Origin: Tenrec ecaudatus | Taxonomy: Eukaryota; Chordata; Mammalia; Afrosoricida; Tenrecidae | Assembly (NCBI RefSeq): GCF_050624435.1 | Contig: NC_134542.1 | Location: forward strand, 10,561,497 to 10,625,496 | Direction of reading: 5' to 3' | Length of the DNA: 64,000 bases | In this document: positions 1-14,600 of the stretch, piece by piece | Numbering within the stretch: the stretch's first letter is position 1 | How the letters are laid out: each line of letters starts with the position of its first letter | Notes under the pieces: generated by a model | Told to the model about the DNA's origin: nothing | Databases searched by the model: none | What the model saw: only the letters and a program-made list of their open reading frames with translations | Made by a program: the position numbers and the translations under genes

Positions 1-1599
1 GGCTTTTAAATGCACCTTAAAGTATCGTATGGATAAACCAAATTAAGACAGTGTTAAGCATATGAATCTAGACAGAATGATCCTCAGACAACAAGAATGG
101 GAAACTTTGTCTCATGTGCTTTTGGACATGTTATGAAGAGGAACTAAACCCTGGAAAAGGGCAACATGTCCAACAGAGCAGAGCACTGCGTGGCCCTGGG
201 CCATCCTTACAATTGTCCCTGTGCTTGAGCCCTCCTTCCTGAGTGTCTGTCCCACTCACGGAGACTTCCTCTTCCTCTCTGACCCTCTACTTTACCAAGC
301 ATGGTGGCCTCCTACAGTACCTGGCTCCTTGTAAGAACATGCCCAACATACATGAGACAAAGTCTCACCATCCTCATGTCTAAGAAACCCAAGACAGATT
401 TGTTTGCTCTTCTAGAATTCCATGATCACTCAATAACCTCCACTAGCACCATAATCCAAAGCCATTCTATCTTCTTCAGTCCTTTGAATTCATTGTCCAG
501 CTTTCAGATGCACAGGAAGCCACTGAAAATACCATGGCTTGGGTTCGAGTGTCCCTTAGTCCTCAAAGGGATAGCATGAGTGGGGCATGTGTGTCCCTAA
601 GGGTCTCTAGTGGTGTGATCGGTAAGATGAGACCCATTTCTCCACATTTGTGCCACTACATTGGCCCCCACGAGACATCAGCACGCACTTCAGGTGCAAT
701 AGCACTAGACTCTGCAGGTGGGAAATGTAAGCGGTCATTCCATGTCCCAGGAGTCACAAGAAGATTAAAAAGAAACTCACTACCGAGAAGCACCCGTAGG
801 GCCTCCTTCTCCTCTGACTCTGAAAGGACTGACGGCCCTGTCTTAATTGTCAAAGTTCGCTGGCAAAAGCTCTCTCATTGATCCGGTTGGTCAATGGCAA
901 AGAAATCATTTCAACTGGCCCGTCATTAACAACAAGATTTAACGAATGTGCCTGCAGGTGACAGCGTTCAGATGAGAAGCTGAAGCCTTCTCATGAATGT
1001 GGGGTGCTCCGGGGAGATCGCGTCCCACCTCCACCACCTCCTATGCTTGCAGGGCAATAGATGCTAGGTGGGCAAACACACACTTGCACAACCAGCTGAG
1101 CGCAGAATTCCTTTCGAGGTTTCACGGCGCCTTTCCTGACAGGAACATTGAGCTTGTCCACAGCTGCACGGAGTGACCACCTTTTCAAAGACTTACCTCT
1201 CAGTTCTCAGAGCAAACAGCCCCCCTCCTCAGAGCCCCTTCCCCAGTGGGAAGGGGCCACTGTGGCCGAGACAGCTTCCGCTGGCTGGGTTTCAGAAGTA
1301 TCTGCCCAGGCCTTTCCTCTTAGTTTGTCTCAATATGGATGCCCAGCGGAAACCTGTTCAGCATGAAAGCCACATAGGAGCCTCCACTGACAAGACAAGC
1401 CCTGACTGTGCTTCAGGCCCATTCCTTAAGAAGGAACCTGGGTCTCTTGAGGGGGAGATGAGAATTCCATCACCTCTACCTCACTGCCCTGCTCACCAGG
1501 TGATGAAATTCCAGTGGAGAGCTCACCAGAGAAAGCTGGTTTGGGAAGAAATACCGTCCATTCTGAATAAACCCTAACCAGGAGGAGAGAGGTCAAACA

Positions 1600-1905
1600 T
1601 ACTAGCGTGTGGCCTGGTCGCTGCAAGCATTCAAGGAGCCAAGTGTACGGGGAGCACACGGACATCGGTAGGACACAGGTGTTGGACGTGTTGTCAGGAG
1701 AGACCAGTCCTTGCTCAGTAAAGTGGAGGGGGAGCGAGAAAGAGGAAGGCCCTGGACAAGATGGACAGACACTGTGGCTGCAAAAATGGACGCAGATGTA
1801 ACAACAAGGGTGGGAAGGGTGCCGGCCTGGGCGGTATTTCACTCTGTCATGCACAGGGTCGCTATGAGTCACAACAGACTCACTGGCACCCAGCAACAAG
1901 ACCTA
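1600..1905 (+). mobile_element. RTE-type LINE, 3' end
   Basis: Reads like the 3' end of an RTE/BovB-like LINE. A degenerate segment encodes CSVKWRGSEKEEGPGQDGQT, followed by the tail GGGTCGCTATGAGTCACAAC and a short CAACAA run. The frame is decayed. The same tail ends the AfroSINEs, which fits mobilisation of the SINE by this LINE. Confidence 0.7.
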
Positions 1906-2319
1906 GGGACAAGTAGCACATGGGTGTAGAGTGTACATCAGTAAAGGCCGTACGACTAGAGAACTCTGACGGATCTACCGGACCCACGAGCTGGAGACTG
2001 TCTAGGAAATGCTTCAATTGTCCATGGTATTGTCATCCTGCGTGTGGTTGATTGAAGCATTTTGATTTTTCCCTGGAGAGGTTGTAAAGAAACTTCTAAA
2101 GAGAGTCATCCTTGCCATTGATGTCCGTTGCATTCGCTCCAGTGGTTTGGACTCTCAACCAAGCTTGTGGACGGACGTCACAGGAACAACCTGGCAAAGA
2201 ACGGCCGGGTGCCTGGGAGTCCATCTCACTTGAACTTGAACCCCAGCTCTCCCCTTTATTCCTGTATAACCTGGGGGAGGGCACTTGGATTCTATGTTGC
2301 ATCTGGCAACATCATTCTG

Positions 2320-2405
2320 AAATTCGGCCACTGAAAATCCCACGGGGCCCAGCTCCACCCTGACACGCAGGAAGTCACCATGAGTTGACTCAATGGCCAC
2401 AAGGA
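2320..2405 (+). mobile_element. AfroSINE variant, tail only
   Basis: The motif CCACTGAAAATCCCACGGGG followed by CACCATGAGTTGACTCAATG matches the 3' half of the variant SINE also seen at 21408 and 29500. The tRNA-like head is missing. Confidence 0.5.
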
Positions 2406-2559
2406 CATCAAAAAGACCCATGGGACTTTTACAAGGATGAAAGGAGCTACCTTCAAAGCTTGCCAATCCCACATCAGGCACTCAATCCATTGGGCTCCCT
2501 TCTTCCTTCCTTTGCCAGGAGGTGGATGAAGTAGATGGGGGGGATGGGGGGGAACTTGC

Positions 2560-2682
2560 CCGTAGGGATTGTTGAAGGCGATCGCATAGACCACATTGCG
2601 GTGGCCCTCCAGCGTGTGCAGCTCCTCTCCAGAGGCCGTGTCCCAGAGTTTGCACGTCCGGTCATAGCTTCCTGTGATAAAG
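2560..2682 (-). CDS. DAW1: DAW1 exon 5, followed by a GC donor
   Basis: 123 bases encode [20 protein letters not shown] and then [20 protein letters not shown] plus GG of a Gly codon. It finishes the first WD blade (KLWD) and starts the second. The acceptor is CTTGTCAG. The donor is GG|GCAAGTT, a GC donor; no GT close by keeps the family frame. The last codon, TAC GG|, fits the conserved Gly that precedes the DKIATG segment of the next exon, which lies outside the window. Confidence 0.94.
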
Positions 2683-5600
2683 CTGACAAGGGAACACACC
2701 GAGGGTAAGGACGACACACAGCGACTTACAAAGACCGCAGTTTCTACCTGCAGGTTGATGATTCCGGTTCTTGCTGCTTTTGACAATGCAAGTCAAGCGT
2801 GAAGAACACTACTGAATTCAACTGGGAGCGATATCTGCATCCGTTGACCGAAATGCTCCAATTTTATCCCAGACACGAAAATGAGTCATCGCAAAATCTT
2901 AATAAAGCATTTTTATAATACCATAATACGAATAGAGATGCAATTAGGAGGGTGGTTCCAGCCAGTTTTCATTTTCATGTTATTATATGTTAGATAAAGC
3001 GTTTACTTGGCTAACCCACCAGCCACTCTGAGGAAGATGAGGCCGTCTTTCTCCCAGGAAGACAGACTGACAGCCTTGGAGACCCTCTGGGCAGTTCCAC
3101 TCCGCCCTGTGGGTGGATTAGAGGGAGGGGAGCTGGCAGCAGTAGGCCACCATGCAGGATCGCTCTGAGTCGGAATTGACTCCAAGGCCATGGGTTTGGC
3201 TCAGGTTTAAGCTCAAGGGAGAGAGCCCTGGTTACGGAGGGGATTACACACGAGGCTGCTAGCTACAACAAGGTCAGCAGTTCAAACCCACCAACCTATC
3301 TGCAGGGGAAAGATGAGGCTTTCCACTCCTGTAAAAGGAAAAGTAAACAAACGCAAGCAACCCGTCGCCATCAAGTCAACGTTGACTGAAAGGGAACCTA
3401 TGGGCAGGGTGGAATTGCTCCCTGTGCTTTTCCAAGGGTGTACATCTCCAAAAGAGCAGAAAGCCTCATCTCTTTCCCACAGAGCAGCTGGTGGTTTCGA
3501 AGTGCTGACCTTGTGGTGAGCAGACCAACAACACCCACGATGCTGCTACGTCTCTTTGAGAGAGACGGACACACATTTCATAATTAAAAAAGCAGCATCT
3601 TCAACAACGAACACCCTATAAAATGTTTCATCCCTTGATGGTTGAAACTCAGAAATGAAAACAGAGACTCTTACCATGAGCCTGACTTGTTAAGAGCAAC
3701 ATTGGTCAGTGGCAGGATATGGGCTCTGAGGACCTGCAATGAAAGAACACGCTGTTTTAAACCCGAGCCCCATTGGATCCCATTAAGTTTACCTTCAAGC
3801 CCTCGGTGCTGCCATCATGGTAGGCAATGAAGGGAGGACGGAACAAGCGGCACTTTAATGCTGAATCCCAGCAGTACACCGTGTAAGTGCTCATCGCTAC
3901 ATAGCCATGGCCCCGTGCTGTCCGCCAATTTGCCTTGAGGAGAAATACTGGCGAGTCAATAAGAGGCCAAAGAGCGCGAATCGAGAACACCTGCTTTACA
4001 TATTGCGTACCGTCTGGTAGATGTGGATGCACAAATAGGAAATGAGTTTCCAATTTTTGCATCCTACTATTGAGGGGGGAAATTAACATGGCCGCCGGGT
4101 CAGTTCCTACTCCAATTTACTTATAGGACAGTGTCGATCTGCCCTTGGGGTTTCTAAGTCTGTAAACCTTCCAAGAAGCAGACTCTCTCATCTTCCTGCA
4201 GCAAAGCAGGAACTGCCGACCTGTCAGTTAGCAACAGACTGCTTAAATCACGGTGCCACCAGGTCTCCTTGTCTAACATCTAGAAAACCAAGCTGCCAGG
4301 GAGTCAATTCCAAGCCATTGCAATCCCTGTAAAAGGTCTACCAGACGGTAAATCTTTTCAGGGGCAGTCAGCCTCAGCTTCCTGCCTTGGAGTGGCTGGT
4401 GGGCTTGAACCGCTGACCTTGTTGGTAACAGTCCCCCATCAACCTGAGAGCACACCAGTACATTTGAAGGTTGCCTGGATATTTTGTACTAAATAGCGTG
4501 TGCTGCTTCCAAGCTATGCAAACAGCTGTCAGCGGTGTCTTCCTCCACCAAGACGGGGTGGTGAGTCCTTCTTTGTTGTCTGTTATTAGTCTGGAAGCTC
4601 CGCAGAAGCCAGCTCACTTTGAGTGACCCTGCTGCATTTGAAATACCAGTGACAGAGTTTCCAGAACCACAGCTCACACAAGCCAGCCCAGTAGGACAAG
4701 CTGACAGGCCAGCTGTTTTACTAGAACAATTTGAACTGACACCGGGCGTCAATTAGCAGCCCATTGCTTGACCCACTTGGCCATGAAGGTTTTTAAATAA
4801 ATATTTACTAGGGGAACGAACATACATTCATTGGATAATCTGTTTATTGAGCGGCTGGCTAGGATGTTACTGCACCGTTTCTGTCTGGCTGTAACTCATA
4901 ATAGTGTGCCCTTTCAGATGACTCTGAGTCCGAATCAGCTCCATAGCAGGGAGTTCAGTTTGGTTTGATTTGGTTTCACTTTCAAAAAGTGTCCCCTTTG
5001 GAGGCTGGATTGCAAGGTCACGCCATTTATGCTCACATTTGAAGTTAACCAGTGCCACCTGCTGGACAAAATGATATAACATGTGTAACCTCGTCTTCTA
5101 ATGCACCGCGACTGTTTCTGAGGCTGAGACTCTGTACGGGAGCAGAGCCTCATCTCTCCACCCCAGAATCTCAATATACCATAAAACATAGCATCTCAAT
5201 ATTAATCTAACTTTAAAATATTCAATTATTTCAAACTACCTTAATGATATTCCTGAAAATGTATCATTAAACAGGAAGGCTACATTTATTACAAATCTCT
5301 TGTCAACCACCCAAGAAGCAAATATCTTGAATTTCATTCATTTGTTCATCAACCGTGTATTGAGACTTACTTTCAGTAAACATATGTGCGCCAATGAAAT
5401 AAACAATGGGAAAAAAATAATTATTTTCTTGGGGAAAAAGACTTCGACTCCTCATTTATCCTAGTTCATTTCCAAGATCAGGGTCATTCTGGGAAACAGT
5501 AGTTATGTAGAAATGGAGGCTGATCACATCAGATCCCAAAGTTGAGGATAACTACATCATTACACAGCTGCCAGATTACATCACTGCCTAAGTTCCAAAC

Positions 5601-8600
5601 CACTGAAATCCAAAGCCAGCCAGGTTGACACCAACCCTGAGCCTTCACAGCCAAGCATCTCTCTCACCTCCTGGCATCTCAGCATTCACCCTGTGCAAAG
5701 TAGCTGGGACATGGATTTTTTCACTACTGTCAAAAATGTGCTAACAAGTTAGTCGATTCATGAGGAGCTGGAATATTTCAGGGAGAGAGAAACATGGTCC
5801 ATATTTTACTTCAAACGAATAGATAAGCAGATCCATGATTCCGCGGGAAGTTTTCTACCTGGCGCTTTGAAACACGCATGCGTTACCTTAAAGAGGTAGA
5901 ATCGGTGGTCCTTGTGCTGCCGGAGTTTCTCTTGTAGTCTCTGGATTAAGAGTTTCACTTGGTCTGTTCGGGAAGCTGTGATCAGAGGCTCCGCTTTCTG
6001 GATCTCATCCACTAAGGCCCTGATATCGGTACTGAATTTACCAGGAGAAAATAATTATAATAATAGTGAGTTCCTCTCTTTCTGTTTTGAAATAATCACA
6101 TGTATTCATTACTTGAAAAATCCCTGTTGATTTATGAAGTTCAACATTTATAAGACACCAAGGCTTCCACCCTAGGAGCCCTGCATTGAGTTGGGCTGCT
6201 AACCCCAAGGCCAGAAGTTTGAAACCAGCAGACAGACGCGATTGTCTACTCCATAAAATGTTTTGTAAAACAACCCTCAGTGCCTTACAGTAGCAGGCAG
6301 CAGCCCCATGCTTACGCACTACGCCACCAGTGATCCTTGTCATGTTAGAGTCTGGGAGACCCGCCGGAGCTATCTTACTCTGTCCTATAGGGTTGCTCTG
6401 AGTCAGAATGCACTAAGTGGCCGTGAGAAGGCTTCCAACATCTTTCCCAAGAAATCTTTAGGGGAAAAAAATCCATCTCACAAACTAAGAGTATATTGCA
6501 TGGATGGGGGAAAAAGCAGAGGCACTTTCCAAGGAGAGGGTCGTTCTTGCCCCTTGGCAGCTGAGTAGAAGGCGTGCTGATTCTAACGTAAGTTCTTTTC
6601 TTTCTCTCCTTTCTTTTTCTCTTCCTTTATTTCATTTTTTGGAGTGGGGGAAGGGTTCTCAAACCTTCAAATCAAACAACAGACAGACCAACAGAAGGCC
6701 CAGGGAGGTGGCAGTCCTTAGACCCCCTCAAAGGGCAGCAGCATCTGCCCAGGGGCAAAGCTCCCAAAGCAGGTGGGAGGAAAGAGGGGCAGTCAGCACA
6801 GCACGGGGAGGAAGCGGGGCAAGTGCTGTGACGTGATGGGTGGAGGAGGCACGTCATGGAGCAAATGTGTATGAATTGTTGAGTGGGCAACCAACTTACC
6901 AGCTTCCACTCAAATCACAATTTTAAAAAAGCTTATAAAGGAAAGAACATACGTTGGCGGTGTGCTGGTGGCCCCTGGGGGTTTAGGAGGGAAGTGTCAA
7001 CTCTGTTCCTGGTAAGAAATTGGGTGACAGACACTGGCGATGTGATGGCTGCATCGGAGGGTCACTCAGCAGCACGATGCCCTGGTGGCGTTGTGGTTAC
7101 ACACTGCACTGCTAACCCAGGTCAAAACCACCAGTCCCTCTGCCAGGCTGTCTGCTCCCATGAAGAGTTAGAGCCTCAGAAACCAACACGGGCAGTTCTG
7201 CCCTGCTCTGTAGGGTGGCCATGAGTCTGAATGGTCATGAGTTTGGCTGTTGGAAGGAGCCCTGGTGGTGTAGTGGTTACGTGTTGGGCTGCCAACCCCA
7301 AGGTCAGCAGGGCAATCCCACAGGCCGCTCTGCAGGAGAAAAGATGGGGCTTTCTGCCGCCATGCAACGTCACAGACTCAAAAATGCAGAGAGGCAGTGC
7401 CACCCTGTCCTACAGGGTCGCCTGTCATGAATCAGCATTGATTGGATAGTAGCAAGTTTTGAGAAATTGTATACATGGAAAACCTTAAGCTGGCAATAGC
7501 TGGGTAACATATATTTTTACAATAAAAAGAAGTGGGGCACTATACTTTCCATTTTGAACGTGCTCTCGCACTGAATCCTTAGAGTGGATCTCTACATGCA
7601 CGCTTTCTCATTAAAAAGAAAAGACTAATCTTTTAAAATGATGAAACCCAGTTCAGAGATTCAAATTTTGAACGAAGAACATAACTCACTGCCTAAACAA
7701 GCAAACAAAAAAGCATCTAATGATGCAGCTCCTTGACAGCTGCAGATAAGATCCATATGCTTAAATCTTAGGGTCTGCTTATACTGGCTCTCCAGCTGGG
7801 AGTTACGCCCTCCCATAGGACTTGATGGGGGCCAGTCATACATGTTATACTGTGCATGTATTGTTCCAAATGGACAATAAGCCCTTTGAGGGGAAGTGTT
7901 ATTCCTAGTATCTGCAACCTACCGAATCTCATTCAGGGCTTTGTGTACAGTAGATACAAAATGTGCATTTGCTGATTGATTGAACACGTGAATGTCTAAC
8001 AGGATCTTTTGCACGCCAACAGTCATAAAATTCAGCGATATGGCCCATATGCAAAAGTAACAAAGCTTGATTTCATATTGTGCCTTGTCTTCTCCCAAAG
8101 CATGGATTAAACAGGACTGTGGTGCACAAAATCAAAGGCCTCCTTTATGCCGCTGCTCATTCTATGTGTATGTAGATGGATGGATGGATGGATGGATGGA
8201 TGGATGGATGGATGGATGGATGGATGGATGAATGGATGGATGGATGGATGGAGATTTAATTCCATTATCTTTCCATTCCATTTGTCCACAAATATTCAGA
8301 AGCTCCCTCACACATACTGAATACCTTCTCTAGACCAGGCTTCTAAAATTAGACTTGCACTACGGCTAGGTCTTCACCCTTAAAACAATCCCTGTCCCCA
8401 CCCTAACAGAAGGGCCTCTGCCCTCCAAACGTCAAGGGCAGTGGAAGCCCCAGGTCCCAGGGCCCCTTCCCTCCACCAGTTGTAACATCCTGTGGGAGAA
8501 AGTATATCCAAGGAGAAAGGCCCCTGGGTTCCCAAAGAGATTGCTTTCTGTGTTAGTCCAGGTGGCCTGGAGAAACAAGTCCACGTGTGTGCGTGTGTGT

Positions 8601-11600
8601 GTGTGTAAGAGAGAGTTCTATATCAAAGAGCAATTGTAGCTTAAGAAAACATCCCAGCCCAGTCCAGATCAAGTCCATAAGTCTGATATTAGGCCATATG
8701 TCCTATGCCAAGCTATAAATTCCTCTTCAGACCCACATGTAATGACATCAAATGCAGGAAGATCACAGGCCAATGGGTGGGAAGTCTTGTGGATCCAGTG
8801 GCGGTAGAAGCCTCTCAGCGCTGGCAGGGGTCTCCGTGTGGCTCCTCCAGCTCCAGGGCTCTAGAGTAAGTAGCTCCATGTGTCTTGTCAGCAGGAAGAT
8901 GAAGCAGAGAGTCTGTGTGTCTGGCCTCCAAAGAGCTATTTATCTCCATGGTGCTCTTTGTCTCCAAATGAGGTCATCAAGTTGTGACCTGATTGACAGA
9001 CCAGACCCCACTCCTTCACAAGATGACATCAGATTATATAACTGCCACACTTCTTAATTGTGTCTTTAAGAATTTGTAGGTGCGTAGAACCAGGCTTGTA
9101 TTGCTTCTTACTTTATTTAGAGCAAGAAAAGGCTTGACGCAGTTCCAAGGATTTAAACGCTGTGCAGGCAGCCTGTGACAGTGGTTGTGATGCCGCATTT
9201 GTTGCGAGCAGGGCTTGGTTCAGTCTGTGAAAGTGAGGAGGGCATTACAGGACAGGTAGGAGTGGGAGCCAGGGTATTTTCCATTGCCTCATATGAAGGT
9301 GGAAATTGAACAGTGAACAAGAAAGAGCAAGTCTGAGAGACAGAGATTAGGCTCCTCCTGCCTCTGCCCTATGCCATATGATCTCAACCCTAGAACGTGT
9401 TTGCTTACTCAGAAAATTATAGACTCAGTGATATCCAGAAAACACAACAACCGAAACCCAAACTCACTGCCATCAAGTCCATGCCAACTCATAGCCTCCC
9501 AATTGGACCAGGCAGAGGTGCCTCTGTGGGTGGGGTGTCCCAGACTGTAACTGCTATCTTTACAGGATAGAAAGTCATCTTTCTCCCGCAGAGAAGCAAC
9601 TGGAATTGAACTGCTAACCTTGTGGACAGCAGCCCAAAGTGTAACCCACTAGGCCACCAGGTCATCCTCAAAATTTCCAAGGCCACGAGAAACAAGGAGA
9701 GTCTCAGAAGGCTTCACAGCCACGAGGATCCCAAGGAGCCGTGCTGACTAAAGGTAATGTGGTGTCCTGGTGGGAACACAGGGCATGAATGGGGCATTAG
9801 GGGAAACCCGGGAGAACCTACACATGGCACGGGCTTTCGTTGATCATCATGACTCAACACTGATTCATCAGCTGCCCCTAATGTTCCATATTAATGTAAC
9901 ACACTAGTAATGAGGGAACATGGGTGTGGCTGTGTGGGAATATCTCTAAGAGTTTTACAAGCTTTCTGTAAATCTAAAAGTATCCTGTAATAAAAATCTG
10001 GTTTAAAAAGAAAAGACTCTAAAAAAATAGAGGAAATAATTTGTTTAAAGCCTGCACTTAAAAAGTTTAAAAATCAACGTCCATCTGGTGGAAGGCAATA
10101 ACGCAATGGCCACAGTGGCTTAGTTAGTAAATCCTTTTTAAAAAATAACGCTGCGTTCACTTTTGCATTAGGAGAGAAAATAAGTAAACTCCTTGTCTTT
10201 AAAGACTAAAACATAAATAAACATTTAAGGAATTAAAATATAAGACATATCTAAAGCAGATAATTGCATAATACGTTAGGACCACTTTAAACAACATGGA
10301 GAGATGACAATAAAAGGTTGTGTTTTGTTTGTCAAATAAATAACTAAATAGAAAAAAAACTCTATAGCCAATAAACCAAAGCCAAACACATTGGCACCAA
10401 GTCGATTCTCTCTCATAGCGACCTACTCTAGGGTTCTGAAACTATCAGTTTTTCCAAAAGCCGACAGTCTCCTCTTCCTCTGGCCTAAGGAGGGAGGAGG
10501 CTGTTAAATTAAAGGGGAGGGCCACGGAATGCTGATCTCTTTCTCCACTGCCTCATTCAGCAAGTCACCAACAGAATGTTCTGAAAGTGAGCTAGGAAGC
10601 AATAGAAAATTAAATCATTTTCTTTTTGGAGTAATGGGTTTTCTGTTGGGTTTATCCAGCTCCCCCACACATCATCCTGCCAGATGTGGTCAATAAAAAA
10701 TTTGAAGATGAAATGTATGTTGCCTTGACATTCTATTGTTAATTTACCTCGGGCTGAGATCAAGCAGGTCAATGGACTTGGTCTTTAATTCTCCACATTT
10801 TTCATATTCCAACATAATTCCTGTAAAAACAAACAACTGGGTAGAGTAAATTACAATCAAAGCACATGCTTAAAGGTAATCAACTTTGACTTTTTAAAAT
10901 TTATGCTTTTCCACTTAAAATTTTTCACCATAAAAATATATACACACACCTCAAGGGGATGAACAAACAGAAACGGGTGAAAGGGAGACAGTGGTTGGTG
11001 TTAGATATGAAAAAAATTTTTATATTTTATCAAGGGATCACAAAGGTGAGAGGGGAGGGAGGGAGGGAAAGAACAGGAGCTGATACCAAAGGCTCAAATA
11101 GAAAATAAATGTTTTGAAAATTATAAGGCAGCATATGTACAAATATTCTTGATACAACTGATGTATGGAATGTTATAAGAGCTATTAGAGCCCCAACAAA
11201 TGATTTAAATATATATCTATATATTTAAATTTATAATGATAAATATTTATAACTTTATGTTATAATTATACTTTATCATTATAAATATATAATTATATAG
11301 AAATCATTTATAATTATCAGTTAATGGTTTATCATTTTCCATTATCAAGATATAATTATTTATATTTCATCATATAATTGTTTGTGTTAAGATTGTATCT
11401 TAAAAAAAAAAAGATTGTATCTTAATAAATATTTATTAACTCCCAATAAGAATTATAAATTATATATAGAGTGAGAGATGGCTGATTTTAAAACAAGATG
11501 GTGTAGAAGCACTGTTCTTAGTTCCTCACTTCTATACACAACTAAATAACCTTGAAATTGTTCAAGAGACAACAATGAAAGAACTCTGAAAGTTGGATAG

Positions 11601-14600
11601 AAGAAGCTAGGCTGGCTCGAGAAGGATAGATGATATGCTGAGTTTCCTCTTGATATCGCATATACCCTTGAAATGGGCCAAAAAGGTATTTGCATATTGA
11701 AACTACCAAGAGGTGTAATACAAGAGAAAGCTTGTTCTTTCTGGCCAAAAAGAATCAGGAAAAGGGAAGCCCAGCAAAGAGCAGGTACGGATCCCTAACC
11801 CCCCCACAAACAACAGCCACCCTTCCGTGTAATCCCGTCCACCCAGTGGCTGCCTCAGCAGCACCAGGACCAAACAGACCACATCAGCATTGTAAGGGCT
11901 CTGAACACTCAATTGTCATTTAGATCCAAAGCCAGATCTGAGGCGAGAACCTGATGGCAGTTCATACTAAGATTTAATATACTTTGTCATTCAAAGAAGA
12001 ATGAGGACCTGATAAAACAGAGTATTAGATGGTAGACAGAGAAAACCAAACCAAACTCACTGCCATCGAGTCAATGCTGACTCATAGCGATGCTATAGGT
12101 GAGGATAGGACCGTCCCTGTAGATTTCCAAAATTGTAACTTTTTATGGGAGTAGAAAATCCCTTTGTTCTGTAGAGCGACTGGTGGTTTTGAACTGCTGA
12201 TCTTGTGGTTAGCAGCCTAACACGTAACCACTACTCCACCTGCTAAAAATGCCCTAGATGCAATAAAAAATTATCCATCATATTAAGAACCAGGAAAGGA
12301 GTATCAAAAGTTGTCAAAATTGTGATGAATCAGATGACAAAATGACCTGATCGAGATGTTGAAAGAGTCTTCCTATGGCTCTTCTTTAATACTATATTAG
12401 ACTTCAGTAACCACCTCTGCAGAGAGCCAATCACTATATATTCTATTCTTTATGCTGAGGAACACAGAAAGGCTGTGTGTCATGTTAAATCGCCAACAAA
12501 ATATAGAATAGTTCTTTTTTTAATTTGGATGCCATGCTGATGGCATGCTCTTGCTAGGATTCAAGGTGGTCTATAATGATGGAAAGAATTTTTTAAAACT
12601 AAAATTGAAAGTAGGCCCACTCCTTACTAATTGACCTTGACAGGTTCCAAAAACCAGGTCAGCGTGCAAAATATGTGAGATGTGAAAATGGAAGGGATAC
12701 CACATCAGGTCACAAAATGGGTAATGACACCATTATGTCTCTACCAAATTATATAATCCCATTACTGTCAAATCAATGAATACCATGGCCAGCCACATCG
12801 ACACATAACTTTCACCATCACAACCAGTGTTCACCTTACCTCCCACCTTGCCAAGTGTGTGTCATTAACTCACCAAATAGTCAAGAGACTCGATTTTTTT
12901 CTATTGCCATAGATACAAACTGTCAGAGAAGGTGATAGTTGATGAGTGAGTGGATGTAGAAATGACGGTACTGCCAGAAACACACACATTTTCTTCCACT
13001 GATTGGTTCCCATAGTACCTATGTGTTCTTGATCTGTTCTTGGCCCTAGACCATTACACAATAGGTAGAATTCTCAAGGTTCTTCCCAAATTCTTAGGGA
13101 AGAAGTCTGTATCTCCCCTAATTCTGCAATGCATGCAAAAGCTATGCTTCCAAAAGCATTAGAATTCTTTACTCAGATTGCATTCGACCAAGTATTTAAA
13201 GTGCTCAGACTATCAGCCAGTATGCTGACTATTTATTTTAGTTCTTTCTCATGGCCAAAGAATGAGGGGACTTCACACAATAAATAAAAGTCAAGACTGC
13301 CAGCACTGAGTCATTTGCCAAGCACGTATTTGACACCTCTTCTTGTTAAAGTAAAGAGTATATGGATGCATGAATGGGACTAAGATAAAAAGCGAATACC
13401 CCGTGTTTGCCTAATGGTGTTACTGCTAGGAACATTCAGTCATCAGGAATTTAGGTAGGCAGAGGGATAGCTCAGTGGAAGCCAGCAAGATACTGCTCCC
13501 GACCTATGGGCTTGCGTGGGAGCCCACTTTCAGGGGCATGTGGGAGGGTGAAGCCACAGGATTAGGAGGGCAGGCAAAATTGCTTTCTATGCAGAAGGGA
13601 TAAAAGTAACAGGGGAGTGGATCGGGGGAGGATGCTTTTCTTTTTCCCCACTCGTTGATATTGTTATTGCAAACACCTACCTGCTACTCAATAGTACTTT
13701 GGAAACTGGCACATAATATGGCACACCAAAGATTGGAATTTAGGAATGACATTTCTATCGTGCTAAATAATATGACCTCATTATAAGATCATCATTCACG
13801 AAAGCAAGAGGAAAAAGTATGAAATGGTAACACCAAAGAATGAGGCATGTTAATCATGGCGTGGGTGAAGGACACTGAATATGCCATAGACTGCAAGAAA
13901 TACAAATAGATCAGTCTTGGAAGAAGCATGGCCAGAATGCTTCTTGGAAGCAAGGCTGGCAAGATTTCATCGCATATATTTTGTTTAGGTTATAAGGAAG
14001 GGCCAATGCCTAGACAAGACTATCATGCTTGGTAAAATAGAAGATCAAAAAAAGAAAGAAAGACTGTCGGTGGGTGGACTGGCCCAAGGATTTCACAATA
14101 TGTACTAAGGGGAAGGTGGCACAGGACCAGGTAACATTTCATTCTGCTACATAGAATGAATTGGAATCACTGTAAATCAGAATCAATTCACAAAACCTAA
14201 CCAAAGAATGGTATAAGTCTAAAAACTAACTAACAGGAATTTAAGATTGCAGTTAAAATCTTCCACCATTCTGTTACTTTGTTAGAGTGGCTTGTGTGTT
14301 GCTGTGATGCTGGAAGCTGTGAAACGTGTATGCCGAATGCCATCAGGGTGGCCCATGTGGACATGTTTCAACAGAGCGTCCAATCATGATAAGCCAGAAA
14401 GAAGAACCTGGCAATCTACTTCTGAAAAAAATTGGCCCCTGGAAACCTTATGAATCACAATGAAACACTGGCTGGTATCATGAGTTCCTCAGACTAGAAG
14501 GTGCTCAGACTACAACTGGAGAATTCTGAGAATTCTACCAAGCATTCAGAGAAGAGTTCAGACTGATTCTACACAAACTCTTCCAGAATATAGACAAGGA

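Larger units (their letters stand above)
1..2559 (-). other. DAW1 intron 5 (partial)
   Basis: Intronic DNA downstream of DAW1 exon 5. I find no segment encoding the next WD repeats on the minus strand, so the intron exceeds 2.5 kb. Bases 1-1590 contain nothing I recognise. The rest holds an RTE 3' end (1600-1905) and a SINE tail (2320-2405). Confidence 0.75.

Noticed and set aside
2100-2310. Next DAW1 exon in intron 5
   Set aside because: No minus-strand frame gives the WD segment expected after NNPYG (DKIATG...); the open frames there are unrelated.
8173-8255. CRISPR-like array
   Set aside because: Pure TGGA microsatellite without spacers; the genome is mammalian.
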